DNA of 50,619 bases from JAHJCL01 sp964504075 (GTDB lineage: Bacteria; Patescibacteriota; Minisyncoccia; Minisyncoccales; DG-74-3). The notes beneath the pieces are model-generated. The model had not been told where the DNA came from. It saw nothing but the letters and a program-made list of their open reading frames with translations, and made no database searches. Both the position numbers and the translations under genes were made by a program. Positions 17,046-25,143 of this stretch are shown one piece after another (position 1 is the first letter of the stretch; every line of letters starts with the position of its first letter). The DNA is taken from NCBI GenBank assembly GCA_964504075.1, contig CAZDCT010000002.1:1-50619 (forward strand), written 5' to 3'.

Positions 17046-17802
17046 GGGTTTTTACGATGCGGCAATCTTTCAGGTCGCATAAGATTGTGTTTCTTGGCAA
17101 AGAGCCTGGTAGCGTTTGTTGATAATCAGATACTTTGCTGTAAGAAAACAGTTTGCCCTGGAAAGTAACAATATCGCCTATCTTAATGTTTTGGAAATCT
17201 TGTATTGCGTCATCTGCAATGATGCATTCTAACCTGTAGTCTTTATAATCAGAGTGTAGGAATATTACGTGCTGTTTTACGAGAACTCCATTTACAGAGT
17301 AACCAAGATTGCGGCTGTATATTTCTCTGGTAGCATTAGTTGTGATTTCTAATGTTTTTCCAATGTACGCATCCATTTCTGCCTTAATTTCCTTGTCATT
17401 TATGCCACCCGCAGGGCTACCGAAGCCATATTGCGATAATTGATATGCTTTCGAGCTAAACAATCTAAGATTATCAATGACGATTACTTCGGTTTCATTG
17501 AACTGAGGCGTTTCTGGAGATGTGTCCGTAGCATTTACTGTTTGTTCTGTTTCTGTAGAGGTTGTTGTATTTATTAATTCAGAGGTTGTTTCATTTGTTT
17601 CAGCGTTTTCTGTGGCAGGATTTGTTTGTTTACCAATGTTGGCTGACGAAGTTGCTGGACGAGTAGGTGGTCCTGATGGGGCGGGGTTATAAAACATGGT
17701 GTAATAACCAATTCCTCCAATAGCAAGAGTTGCTATCAGGATTGCAATGATTGCAGATCTATTAAGATTGCCAAACGTTTTAATGTTCTTTTCGTTATCC
17801 AA
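17041..17802 (-). CDS. Orphan membrane-anchored protein, OB-fold-like C-terminal domain
   Basis: 253 aa from TTG 17802; an in-frame stop lies just upstream and no usable ATG follows until residue 36. One membrane helix (about 14-36), then a Thr/Ser/Asn-rich flexible linker (40-108), then a compact domain (110-253). In it IGKTLEI, RLECIIADDA and KIGDIVTFQGKL resemble the tRNA_anti-like OB-fold found in secreted proteins. The ligand is unknown. It has its own promoter and terminator, so it is a self-contained unit between two minus-strand genes. Base composition is visibly less AT-rich than its neighbours. Confidence 0.6.
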   Translation of the reverse strand: MDNEKNIKTFGNLNRSAIIAILIATLAIGGIGYYTMFYNPAPSGPPTRPATSSANIGKQTNPATENAETNETTSELINTTTSTETEQTVNATDTSPETPQFNETEVIVIDNLRLFSSKAYQLSQYGFGSPAGGINDKEIKAEMDAYIGKTLEITTNATREIYSRNLGYSVNGVLVKQHVIFLHSDYKDYRLECIIADDAIQDFQNIKIGDIVTFQGKLFSYSKVSDYQQTLPGSLPRNTILCDLKDCRIVKTQ

Positions 17803-17824
17803 TTTTTAACACTATCCTAATTCT

Positions 17825-17853
17825 CTTTTACCTTATTTTTCCCTATCTGTCAA
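17825..17853 (-). promoter_or_regulatory. Promoter of the 17041 gene
   Basis: On the minus strand: perfect TTGACA (17848-17853), a 17-nt spacer and TAAAAG (17825-17830). Confidence 0.55.
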
Positions 17854-17860
17854 GTGGTTG

Positions 17861-18538
17861 TTATGGATTTAATTGAATTGAGTTAAAAATCTCATTTGCC
17901 TCTTCTTTAAATTTTAACCAATCTTTATCAAGAGTAATAAAGCTAATTAGATAGGCTTTTTTATTGCTTTCTTCTGGCTCAAGGAATATTATCTTTTCTT
18001 TAGAATAAACACTATAGCTTTTGCTTTTTTGATACCTTGCTTCAAAAGTAATTTGATTGTTTTCAGTTTTTGAGTCAATAATCTCCATACTCCATCCCTG
18101 TTCAAGATTAGCTTTCTGCATTTCATCAATAATTTGCTCAAAAGATTTTTGGACGTTAAAAAAAGCCTGTTCAACAATTAGTTGAGCAAACTCTCCGCTA
18201 ATTTCGAATCGTTGAGCTAAAAGCAAGCTGGTTAAGTTGTATTTTTGAATTTGTTCATTTGGAATGATTTTTTCTAAACTTTCGCTCGGCGTTTCTATCC
18301 ATTTCAAGGAATACTCTATTTTTAGCTTTTTATCTGGACTGATGAATTCTCTGACCTCTTTTTCTTTTTGAGATTTTAAAATTTGTTCAGATGATAATCC
18401 CTTAATTTGAGGCATTATTTCTGAAAAATCTACTCCCCCCACCTGTTTTAATTGTTGTTGTAAAAAATAATTGCCCAAAACAATAATAAGCAAAAAAACA
18501 ATTGCTAAAACTATAAAGATTTTTATTATTTTACTCAT
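17861..18538 (-). CDS. Membrane-anchored PsbP-like protein, function unknown
   Basis: 225 aa from ATG 18538, four bases after the stop of the large surface-protein gene. A longer reading from 18580 would overlap that gene and is less likely. One N-terminal membrane helix (about 6-26) is followed by an exported domain with the pattern ISPDKKLKIEYSLKWIE ... AYLISFITLDKDWLKFKEEANEIFNSIQ. This resembles the PsbP/Mog1-type fold often seen in small exported bacterial proteins. It probably belongs to the rsmA-surface protein transcription unit. Confidence 0.55.
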   Translation of the reverse strand: MSKIIKIFIVLAIVFLLIIVLGNYFLQQQLKQVGGVDFSEIMPQIKGLSSEQILKSQKEKEVREFISPDKKLKIEYSLKWIETPSESLEKIIPNEQIQKYNLTSLLLAQRFEISGEFAQLIVEQAFFNVQKSFEQIIDEMQKANLEQGWSMEIIDSKTENNQITFEARYQKSKSYSVYSKEKIIFLEPEESNKKAYLISFITLDKDWLKFKEEANEIFNSIQLNP

Positions 18539-18542
18539 TGTT

Positions 18543-21086
18543 TTAGAAATTAATTTGCCACCAGTTGCCAAAAATTCCAACTTGATATCCTAAAATATTT
18601 AAAACAAGATTAATAATTATCCAAGATAGAAAAATAATTGCATAGCCTTTTCCAGCCGCTCTCCAAACACCTCTTATATCAATTACAAGAGCAGGGGCGC
18701 CTATTGAAAAGTAAAATATTATTGCTGTGGCTATGACCAGTAAAAGCAAAATAATTAGAGTTACTCTCCATAAAAGAAAATCAAGAATATTTTTAAAAAG
18801 AATAAAAAGATGTTTAAATTGACAACTGTCCCTTTCATTCCATGGAGTATCTGGATTATCTGAGCTTCTTCCACAAGGAACCAAACCAAATTGAGTAGGA
18901 GGAGTGGTTTGATCCAAGGTAAAGTTCCGGATAGGGCTTGGGGTTCCTTCTTGATCACAGTTTTCATCTAAACAAGCTTGAACTTGCCACTGATATTCTC
19001 CTAAGCAATTCAAGGAAAGAGAGTAAAAACTATTATCAATGATTTTTTCTTGTCTTCCAAGAGGGCAATCCTCAACCTCTTGTTCTGCTTTTTCAATATA
19101 ATTTAAAATAAATCTAAAATATTTTGCATTTGAATCCCAGGAAAAGCTTTTAGGCATTTGATAAGTGAAAATTGTTTCATTGTTTTCTGGTAACAGGTTT
19201 AAAGAAGAAGAAAGCTTAAAGGTTGTAAATTTCCATAGACTTGTAGGGAGGCCACAAATCTTCCCTTCTTCATCAGCACAGGTTGCAATTTGCCAAGAAT
19301 AATCAGTTTCTTGCTTGGGTTCTTTTAAAACAGGATCGTATTTAACTAAAACAGAGTTTTCTGTAGAGGCGCCGCTAGTAATCAATTGACCATTAGAATA
19401 AAGCCAATACTTATAAGATTTAGCGCCCGACATATTTTCCCATTCTAATTTTATAGGAATTGGAATGTTAGAAGTATTGCTTTCTGGAGAAATTAAATTT
19501 GGTGAAGCGCCAGTAGTTTTAAAAGTCCACTCCTCACTCCAATTTTCTTCGCACTCTTTTCCTTCATAGTCCCAGCATGGTTTTATTCTCCATTTATAAA
19601 AACTATCTAAAGAAAGAATTGGATAATCAAAATCAGCTTGCGAAGAAGTTACTATTCTAGTGATATCTCCTGGATTTATTTCATAAATGAAAGAATTCAT
19701 GCCTGTTTTTGTCTCCCAATCAAGAGTTAAAGGCAGTCCTACGGGCGTATTACCAGCTGGATCATTTTGGGGCGAGATAAGCTTGAATTCGTCAAGAGAA
19801 ACAAGAGCTGTTTTAAATCCCCACTTTTGTCCAAAATCACCACAACCCGTGCCATCATCATAAACGCATGTTGCTAATTCCCACCTATATTCAGTGTCTT
19901 TGGTAAAATATCCTTCTTCATCGCGGAAATTTGAATAAAGCATTTCCTCGCTAGGATATGGTGGGGGTCTTTTTTTTGTTGTAATTATTTTAGAACTACA
20001 GCTTTGTTCTGACACGAGCCAGGGATGGCATAATTCTTGGTCATCTTTAATGTAATGAATTTTTACTCTAAAAGATTGGGCATTATTAACATCACACCAA
20101 TCAAGAAATACTGGGATTTCAACTCCAGGTTTAATTTCTTTTTCTTCCCAATCAGGATCAGCCGGCAAAACAGGTTCTGGCGCAGAATTAGTTCTGAAAT
20201 CCCATTCACTTTTAGAGCCACAGTTAGTACCGTCTGCATTACAGCAAGCGCTTACATTCCAATTATGAGTTATTCCTGATTTTAAGAAACAAGCCCCTTG
20301 ATCTTGGGTTGGATTATATTCAGAATCCTGGGTCAAAGCTTTTGAGAAATTATCAATCGGAGTATTATCTATTCCAATCAGGTATGATTGAAAACAATCT
20401 TCTGAGCACTCCTTTATTTCTCCGTCCTCTTCCCAGCCATTTTTCCATGCTTTGACATTGTCCCAATCTAATTTGACTGGCAAAAAGATATTATTAGCAT
20501 TTTCTGATTCTTCTGGTTCATATGGGTTAGTCGGGTAATCTGGATTATTATAATATCTTGGATTTTTGGGTGCTTCTAAACACGTTCCAGCACAATCACA
20601 ACTACGAGTAGATTTACTCCACTGATTGCTTCCAGAACAAAGCTGCCAATCTAACTCACAATTTTCTATAACAGAAGGGGTATTACACTCAGGAGTGCTC
20701 CAACTACTCCAGGATCCTTTTCTCCAGACCCCATTGCCCTTACAAGTCACACTTCTTGTTCTAAAATGAGAACAAGTTCTTTTCTCAATGTATTGTTGTC
20801 CACAACCAGCTGCTTGACATCGGTATTCCTTCCAGGTTTCTTCGTCATGATTATCTGGTTTTGATGTTTCGTCACAATCACCCCAGTCGCAAACAGTGAC
20901 TGTTATTGGGCCGCTTGGTGTTTCTACTGTTTCATCGCTACATTCACATCTTTGAACACCACAAGTACCACAATTTTGTGTTTCTCCTTGTCGGCATTGA
21001 TCGGCTGAAACAAATTGCCCAAAACTTAAAAAGCTAAGGACTAAAAATAAAAAAAGCAGAAATTGTAAAAAAGACCTTTTTGACAT
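18543..21086 (-). CDS. Giant Cys-rich surface protein: Fn3-like repeats fused to a VirB2-like membrane module
   Basis: 847 aa. A signal peptide (about 1-28) leads to a Cys-rich region (about 30-165). Five repeats of roughly 90-120 aa follow, each opening with P..L.W and closing with A/P-C-x-D-x-x-G-x-x-C ... W.F.T, the look of fibronectin-III or Ig-like domains with a conserved disulfide. The last ~115 residues start GLVPCG, contain CQF...FILFKNI and two hydrophobic helices, and end GNWWQINF. The separate VirB2-like protein at 30827 also starts GLVPCG, has CQF.DIFILLNNI, and ends GNWWKIECP. It is likely displayed at the cell surface. Confidence 0.65.
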   Translation of the reverse strand: MSKRSFLQFLLFLFLVLSFLSFGQFVSADQCRQGETQNCGTCGVQRCECSDETVETPSGPITVTVCDWGDCDETSKPDNHDEETWKEYRCQAAGCGQQYIEKRTCSHFRTRSVTCKGNGVWRKGSWSSWSTPECNTPSVIENCELDWQLCSGSNQWSKSTRSCDCAGTCLEAPKNPRYYNNPDYPTNPYEPEESENANNIFLPVKLDWDNVKAWKNGWEEDGEIKECSEDCFQSYLIGIDNTPIDNFSKALTQDSEYNPTQDQGACFLKSGITHNWNVSACCNADGTNCGSKSEWDFRTNSAPEPVLPADPDWEEKEIKPGVEIPVFLDWCDVNNAQSFRVKIHYIKDDQELCHPWLVSEQSCSSKIITTKKRPPPYPSEEMLYSNFRDEEGYFTKDTEYRWELATCVYDDGTGCGDFGQKWGFKTALVSLDEFKLISPQNDPAGNTPVGLPLTLDWETKTGMNSFIYEINPGDITRIVTSSQADFDYPILSLDSFYKWRIKPCWDYEGKECEENWSEEWTFKTTGASPNLISPESNTSNIPIPIKLEWENMSGAKSYKYWLYSNGQLITSGASTENSVLVKYDPVLKEPKQETDYSWQIATCADEEGKICGLPTSLWKFTTFKLSSSLNLLPENNETIFTYQMPKSFSWDSNAKYFRFILNYIEKAEQEVEDCPLGRQEKIIDNSFYSLSLNCLGEYQWQVQACLDENCDQEGTPSPIRNFTLDQTTPPTQFGLVPCGRSSDNPDTPWNERDSCQFKHLFILFKNILDFLLWRVTLIILLLLVIATAIIFYFSIGAPALVIDIRGVWRAAGKGYAIIFLSWIIINLVLNILGYQVGIFGNWWQINF

Positions 21087-21928
21087 TAATTCATTTTAAT
21101 TGTTTTCGTAAGACTTATCCAATCTTGAACTTTTAAAGTTTCTGCTCTTTGCTCTGGTTTAATACCATTTTCTAAAAGCCATTGTTCAATCTTTTCTTTG
21201 TTCATTTTTAATCCTTTTGCGAGATTATTAATTAGTTGTTTCCTTGGACTAGAAAAACCAGCCCTTACTATTTGAAAGAACAGGTCTTTATTAATACTTA
21301 ATGCTTGATATTTAATACTTGATATTTTGATAATTGCTGAATCAACTTTTGGTTGGGGCCAAAAAGAGTTTTTCGGAAGATAGCAAACAATTTTTGGCTT
21401 GGCATAAAATTGAACTGAAACAGCTAAAATGCTCATTTTTGGTGGCTTAGCGCAGATTCTTTGTGCTACCTCTTTTTGAATCATAAACACCATTTCTTGT
21501 GGCTGGTTTTTGATTTCTAAGAATTTTCTAATGATAGGTGCTGTAAGATAGAAAGGCAGATTTCCTACTATTTTTACTTTCCCAGAAGATAAGCTAAGTT
21601 CCTTGGAGGAGCTTAGATTCTCCAACACGTCTTGATTGATTATTTCTATGTTTTTAAAATCTCTTAATGTTTCTTTCATGATTTCACACATTTTTCTATC
21701 TTTTTCTATGGCAATTACTCTTTTTACTTTCGGAGCTATTTCTTGAGTTATGGCTCCAAGCCCAGGTCCAATTTCTAAAACAACATCATTTTTTTTCAAA
21801 TCACAAGCATTAATAAAATCATTTAGAGCTTTTTTGTTAATTAAAAAATTCTGCCCCAATCTTTTTAAGGGCTTAGTTTGATGTTGAGCAAAAAGTTCTT
21901 TAACAGTTCTTTTTGAACTTAATTCCAT
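21086..21928 (-). CDS. rsmA: 16S rRNA dimethyladenosine methyltransferase KsgA/RsmA
   Basis: 280 aa. Motifs: RLGQNFLINKKAL at the start of the fold (about 22-34), SAM-binding VLEIGPGLGAITQEIA (about 49-64), acidic AIEKDRKM, and catalytic NLPFYLTAPII (about 124-134). It dimethylates two adjacent adenines in the 3' end of 16S rRNA during small-subunit maturation. Its stop overlaps the ATG of the giant surface-protein gene (TAATG). Such coupling of a housekeeping gene to surface genes is probably just compact layout. The promoter predicts a leaderless message. Confidence 0.95.
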   Translation of the reverse strand: MELSSKRTVKELFAQHQTKPLKRLGQNFLINKKALNDFINACDLKKNDVVLEIGPGLGAITQEIAPKVKRVIAIEKDRKMCEIMKETLRDFKNIEIINQDVLENLSSSKELSLSSGKVKIVGNLPFYLTAPIIRKFLEIKNQPQEMVFMIQKEVAQRICAKPPKMSILAVSVQFYAKPKIVCYLPKNSFWPQPKVDSAIIKISSIKYQALSINKDLFFQIVRAGFSSPRKQLINNLAKGLKMNKEKIEQWLLENGIKPEQRAETLKVQDWISLTKTIKMN

Positions 21929-21934
21929 AGATAT

Positions 21935-21943
21935 ATTTTATCA
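21935..21943 (-). promoter_or_regulatory. Extended -10 promoter of rsmA, leaderless
   Basis: On the minus strand TGATAAAAT (TAAAAT at 21935-21940, preceded by TGA), then 6 nt, then ATG 21928. A near copy with the same spacing lies at 22763-22780. Confidence 0.5.
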
Positions 21944-21954
21944 TAAAAATTCAT

Positions 21955-21983
21955 TTGACATTTAATCAAGGATTAATTATAAT
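21955..21983 (+). promoter_or_regulatory. Consensus sigma70-type promoter
   Basis: TTGACA (21955-21960), a 17-nt spacer and TATAAT (21978-21983): both hexamers and the spacing are ideal. It drives the 22020 gene. Confidence 0.8.
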
Positions 21984-22019
21984 CAAAACATAAAAAGTAT
22001 AGGAAATGAGAAGTAAAAA

Positions 22020-22646
22020 ATGGATTCAAAGGAAATGCGAGACGAACATGGAAACTGGAAAGGCAATATAGAGAAGGATGGCACTGTAAGGGACAGCGAC
22101 GGGGACTGGAAAGGCAATATAGAGAAGGATGGCACTGTAAGGGACAGCGACGGGCACTGGAAAGGCAATGTAGAGAAGGATGGCACTGTAAGGGACAGCG
22201 ACGGGGACTGGAGGGGAAGAAACAACATAATAGATCTGCTTGACCTAGACGAAGACGAAGACGAAGACGAAGACGAAGACGAGTGGTGGGAGGAAGACGG
22301 ATCTTGGTTTGAAGAAGGATATGATACAGCAGGCGATTACTACGAAGCTATGGAGCTAGGATGTGATACGGCAGAAGAATATTATAACATGGAAGAAGAT
22401 TATGACCAAAACGAAGAAGAGAAGACCACTTACTTTTACTTATTGGATTCAAATAATGACGAAGTTATGACCCCCTCTGAAGAATTTAAAATAATTTGCG
22501 AGAAGATTAAAAAACTTGAGGCGAAACCATTAACAATCGATAACGAAGTTGAGATTCTTCGTAAAGAAATTGAAGAAATTGACGAAAAGATTCGTCGCAT
22601 AACAACTCGCATGAGAACTTATGGAAAAAGAGACATACTGATGTAA
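22020..22646 (+). CDS. Orphan repeat protein (GTVRDSDG repeats, acidic run, coiled coil)
   Basis: 208 aa. Residues 13-63 are three near-identical 17-residue repeats (WKGNIEKDGTVRDSDGD), reminiscent of bacterial beta-flower or MORN-like short repeats. An alternating D-E run (about 76-87), an acidic Tyr-rich segment, and a C-terminal helical part (about 155-200) with a heptad-like pattern follow. There is no signal peptide and no known enzyme motif. It starts at ATG 22020 and has a perfect promoter and its own terminator. Its composition is richer in GC than its neighbours. Confidence 0.65.
   Translation: MDSKEMRDEHGNWKGNIEKDGTVRDSDGDWKGNIEKDGTVRDSDGHWKGNVEKDGTVRDSDGDWRGRNNIIDLLDLDEDEDEDEDEDEWWEEDGSWFEEGYDTAGDYYEAMELGCDTAEEYYNMEEDYDQNEEEKTTYFYLLDSNNDEVMTPSEEFKIICEKIKKLEAKPLTIDNEVEILRKEIEEIDEKIRRITTRMRTYGKRDILM
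22056..22208 (+). repeat. 51-bp tandem repeat, three units
   Basis: Units at 22056-22106, 22107-22157 and 22158-22208 are almost identical at the DNA level (a few changes: GAC to CAC for D to H, ATA to GTA for I to V). This indicates recent duplication or strong homogenisation. Confidence 0.92.
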
Positions 22647-22670
22647 GCGTCATAAACACATAGTCCTTAA

Positions 22671-22703
22671 AGGCGAGAGTAATATCTCGCCTATTTTTTA
22701 TTT
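22671..22703 (+). terminator. Terminator after the 22020 gene
   Basis: AGGCGAGA / TCTCGCCT, an 8-bp stem (22671-22678 / 22685-22692) with loop GTAATA, followed by ATTTTTTATTTT. Confidence 0.92.
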
Positions 22704-22780
22704 TATGATCTTGCTTTAGGCAAAGAATTAAACTTTCTCATTTTAGTTTTAGAAATTAAGTTCATAAATATATTTTATCA
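22703..22780 (-). pseudogene. Possible relic of a duplicated rsmA promoter and start
   Basis: On the minus strand TTATGATAAAAT (22772-22783), then 6 nt, then ATG (22765) opens a 20-codon frame MNLISKTKMRKFNSLPKARS ending at 22703. The rsmA upstream region (21926-21946) has the same ATATATTTTATCATAA string, the same 6-nt spacing, and a start codon followed by MELSSKRT. This may be a leftover of a local duplication. The similarity beyond the promoter is weak. Confidence 0.3.
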
Positions 22781-22791
22781 TAAATATCCAC

Positions 22792-22820
22792 TTGACTTTT
22801 ATTGACAAATCCACTATCAT
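22792..22820 (+). promoter_or_regulatory. Promoter of the 22843 gene
   Basis: TTGACT (22792-22797), a 17-nt spacer and TATCAT (22815-22820). The first TTG of the open frame is this -35 box and is not a start codon. Confidence 0.55.
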
Positions 22821-22842
22821 TTTGAGTAAAGGTGAAACTGAG

Positions 22843-23271
22843 TTGAAATTGTGGATTAGACCAGAAGAGTCTGTCTTAAGAGTACTGGTGGGATTGTTAC
22901 TAATAGTGGTTGGCGGGATGATAGTAGTGGATGGTTTTCCAAGCGATTATCCCCCTCGCGCAGGCAACATAGATTTAGCAATATTTGGCACCTTGATTGT
23001 GTTTTTTGGCTCTTTGATATTTGGGACAGCGTTTGTCACTGGGGCTATGTCTTCGACATGTTGTCTGCTATTTTGGATTCATTATCCAAGTACAATTATT
23101 GGAACAATTTACATAGTGCTTTTTTTGTCCACTATAGTTCTAGTAGGTGTATCGCTGAGTGGAGCAGGAGCTGGCGGTAGTGGTGGCGGTAGCGGTAGCG
23201 GTAGAAAAGAGCCTGCAACATTAGACGACATAAGAGATCGTTTAGAAAAAATCGAAAAGAAGATGAAATGA
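22843..23271 (+). CDS. Orphan multi-pass membrane protein with glycine linker and helical tail
   Basis: 142 aa if translation begins at TTG 22843, which follows AAAGGTG (22828-22834) by 8 nt. The frame is open from 22792, but that region is the promoter. Three to four membrane helices (about 11-29, 44-67, 72-90 and 93-112) are followed by a Gly/Ser linker (GAGAGGSGGGSGSG) and a short C-terminal helix (TLDDIRDRLEKIEKKMK). No family is recognised. It has its own terminator. The start codon is the main uncertainty. Confidence 0.55.
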   Translation: MKLWIRPEESVLRVLVGLLLIVVGGMIVVDGFPSDYPPRAGNIDLAIFGTLIVFFGSLIFGTAFVTGAMSSTCCLLFWIHYPSTIIGTIYIVLFLSTIVLVGVSLSGAGAGGSGGGSGSGRKEPATLDDIRDRLEKIEKKMK

Positions 23272-23301
23272 CCAAAACAGTGCAACATCCTAATCACAAA
23301 A

Positions 23302-23325
23302 CCAGAGTTATCTCTGGCTTTTTTT
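23302..23325 (+). terminator. Terminator after the 22843 gene
   Basis: CCAGAG-TTAT-CTCTGG (23302-23317) followed by CTTTTTTT. Confidence 0.85.
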
Positions 23326-23331
23326 ATCCAC

Positions 23332-23359
23332 TTGACTTTTGCTCTTGCTAAGATATCCT
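23332..23359 (+). promoter_or_regulatory. Promoter of the LysM/M23 gene
   Basis: TTGACT (23332-23337), a 16-nt spacer and TATCCT (23354-23359). The preceding ATCCAC matches the sequence before the 22792 promoter. Confidence 0.4.
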
Positions 23360-23381
23360 TAAATTAGACCTAAAAGGGTCA

Positions 23382-24413
23382 ATGTTTAGTTCAAATATGT
23401 CGCGAAAAAAGATTTTCACAAGTGCGATTATCTTATTAGGGTTGATATCTTTGATTCTTTTAGGCAATGATTCTCCAATTACAATGGAGAATTTTGAGGT
23501 TAAAAGCCCACAGGATTTATTTTTAGGTCCATCCAACAAGTTTTCTTTAGAATCCCCAGATTTTCTTTTAATTCAAAGAAACAGTTTAAAAGCCTCTTTA
23601 CCCCCAACCACTCTCTCTCCTCAGGTTTTAGGAGCTTTGGTTGGTTCTGGAGATTTGCCAGAAATTAGACAAGGAATTATTGAATATGTTGTTGAATCTG
23701 GCGATAATCTTTGGACAATTGCCCAAAGATTTAATATTTCTTTAAACAGTTTACTCTGGGCCAATGATTTAAATAAAAATACAGTTTTAACAATTGGAAA
23801 AAGTTTAGTTATTCCCCCAATTTCAGGAGTGATTTATCATATTAAGAATGGAGACACAATTTCAAACATTGCCCAAACTTATAAAGGAAAAACATCAGAG
23901 ATTATGGCGTTTAACGGTCTTTCCTCGGAAGGAGATATTTTTATTGGTGATATTTTAATAATTCCCAATGGAACAATGCCTGCCCCATCTACCCTTTATG
24001 TCTCTCAATATGTTCCTTTAGCTTCCAGTTATTTTATTTGTCCAATTGCTTTACCGTGCAGAATTACTCAAGGACTTCACTGGTATAATGCAATTGACTT
24101 TAGCCATGGCAAATGCAATGAACCAATTTATGCTGCTGCAGGAGGAGAGGTTTTAAGAGTAAAATTAACCACCTCTACCTCTAAGTGGGCTTTTGGAGGA
24201 GCGGGCAACCATATTAAAATTTTACACCCCAATGGAGTTGTAACAATGTATGGACATATTTCTAAAAGCTTGGTTAGTGTTGGAGAGAAAGTTTCTCAAG
24301 GCCAGATTATTGCCTTAATGGGTGGTGGGTTGGGTATGCCTGGTTCAGGATTATCTACTGGTTGTCACGTTCATTTCGGAGTAAGTGGAGCTAGAAACCC
24401 TTTTGCCCAGTAG
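23382..24413 (+). CDS. LysM-containing M23 metallopeptidase (cell wall hydrolase)
   Basis: 343 aa. An N-terminal signal or anchor helix (about 9-27) is followed by two LysM peptidoglycan-binding domains (about 100-145, IEYVVESGDNLWTIAQRFN; and 150-193, IYHIKNGDTISNIAQTYKG). A C-terminal M23 domain (about 215-343) retains the zinc-site residues in HWYNAIDFSH and HVHF, plus MYGHIS. Such enzymes cut peptide cross-links in peptidoglycan. ATG 23382 is used; ATG 23397 (MSRKKI) is possible. It is flanked by terminators, so it is a single-gene unit. Confidence 0.9.
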   Translation: MFSSNMSRKKIFTSAIILLGLISLILLGNDSPITMENFEVKSPQDLFLGPSNKFSLESPDFLLIQRNSLKASLPPTTLSPQVLGALVGSGDLPEIRQGIIEYVVESGDNLWTIAQRFNISLNSLLWANDLNKNTVLTIGKSLVIPPISGVIYHIKNGDTISNIAQTYKGKTSEIMAFNGLSSEGDIFIGDILIIPNGTMPAPSTLYVSQYVPLASSYFICPIALPCRITQGLHWYNAIDFSHGKCNEPIYAAAGGEVLRVKLTTSTSKWAFGGAGNHIKILHPNGVVTMYGHISKSLVSVGEKVSQGQIIALMGGGLGMPGSGLSTGCHVHFGVSGARNPFAQ

Positions 24414-24463
24414 TGAAAATTTGACTGTTTTCAGAAATAAACTCAGTTTATCCAAAATAAAAA

Positions 24464-24487
24464 CCGCTTGAAGCGGCTTTTTGTTTT
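24464..24487. terminator. Bidirectional terminator
   Basis: CCGCT-TGA-AGCGG (24464-24476). T-rich tracts follow on both strands (CTTTTTGTTTTTT on plus, TTTTTATTTT on minus), between two convergent genes. Confidence 0.75.
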
Positions 24488-24757
24488 TTATTTATTAACC
24501 TTATCTTTAATGTTTCTAATATCATTCTTAATCTCTTTAATATCATTCTTAATCTCTTTAATATCATTCTTTGCTTCCTTAAGACTCTCCTTTACTTCCA
24601 CAAGACGGTAATTTAAACTTTTTAGATCTTCTTTTAGTCTTTCAAAATAAGATTTGATATCATAAAACACATCTGTGGTTTTTCTCGTTTCTGTCTCTAT
24701 GACTCTTTTTACCTCTGTTTTTAGATCATTGATTTGACCCTTGATTTCGTCTGACAT
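24488..24757 (-). CDS. Small coiled-coil protein
   Basis: 89 aa, almost entirely helical and charged, with a C-terminal KEIKNDI-type repeat of seven residues (about 64-80) encoded by near-identical 21-bp units. There is no membrane segment and no recognised domain. It is 13 nt downstream of the DksA-like gene and probably in its operon. It may oligomerise or bind a partner through the coiled coil; nothing more can be said. Confidence 0.6.
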   Translation of the reverse strand: MSDEIKGQINDLKTEVKRVIETETRKTTDVFYDIKSYFERLKEDLKSLNYRLVEVKESLKEAKNDIKEIKNDIKEIKNDIRNIKDKVNK

Positions 24758-24770
24758 ATATTTTTTATAA

Positions 24771-25139
24771 TTAATTTTTACACTTTAAACAAATCCTTGC
24801 TTCGGGAGAAACTTTTAACCTTTGAATGTTAATTGGTTTTCCACATTTTTCACAAGTTCCATATTCTCCTTTCTTAATTTTTTCTAAAGCTAGAACTATA
24901 TTCTTTAATCTTTTTTCCAAGCTGTGCTCAATCGGTAAAAGAGTACTGTATCTTTCTACTTCATCGGCCTCTCTTTCTAAATCAACTCCCTCAGACCCCT
25001 GGCCCATAGAAGGAAATTTTGTATCCCAGTCCCCAGGCACTTTTTCATCTTTTTGAGCAAAAGAGCCAAGTATTTTTTCTAATTTATTCTTTTCTTTTTC
25101 TAACTTATCTTTTAATTCTTGAATTAATTTTTTATCCAT
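24771..25139 (-). CDS. DksA/TraR-type zinc finger protein
   Basis: 122 aa from ATG 25139 (MDKKLIQELKDKLEKEKNKL). The frame is open to 25223, but that part overlaps the GH3 gene. A helical hairpin (about 1-85) precedes the C4 zinc finger CEKCGKPI...RLKVSPEARICLKC, typical of DksA/TraR family members. DksA proteins bind the RNA polymerase secondary channel and tune transcription with ppGpp. The acidic coiled-coil-tip signature is not obvious here, so a regulatory role is inferred from the family only. Confidence 0.8.
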   Translation of the reverse strand: MDKKLIQELKDKLEKEKNKLEKILGSFAQKDEKVPGDWDTKFPSMGQGSEGVDLEREADEVERYSTLLPIEHSLEKRLKNIVLALEKIKKGEYGTCEKCGKPINIQRLKVSPEARICLKCKN

Positions 25140-25143
25140 ATTT

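Noticed and set aside
22792..22842. TTG 22792 or TTG 22822 as the start of the orphan membrane protein
   Set aside because: The first is the -35 box and the second lies before the expected transcription start; TTG 22843 follows a good AAAGGTG site.
24530..24592. 21-bp repeats considered as a minisatellite or CRISPR-like array
   Set aside because: The units are contiguous without spacers and encode heptad repeats of a coiled-coil protein in frame.
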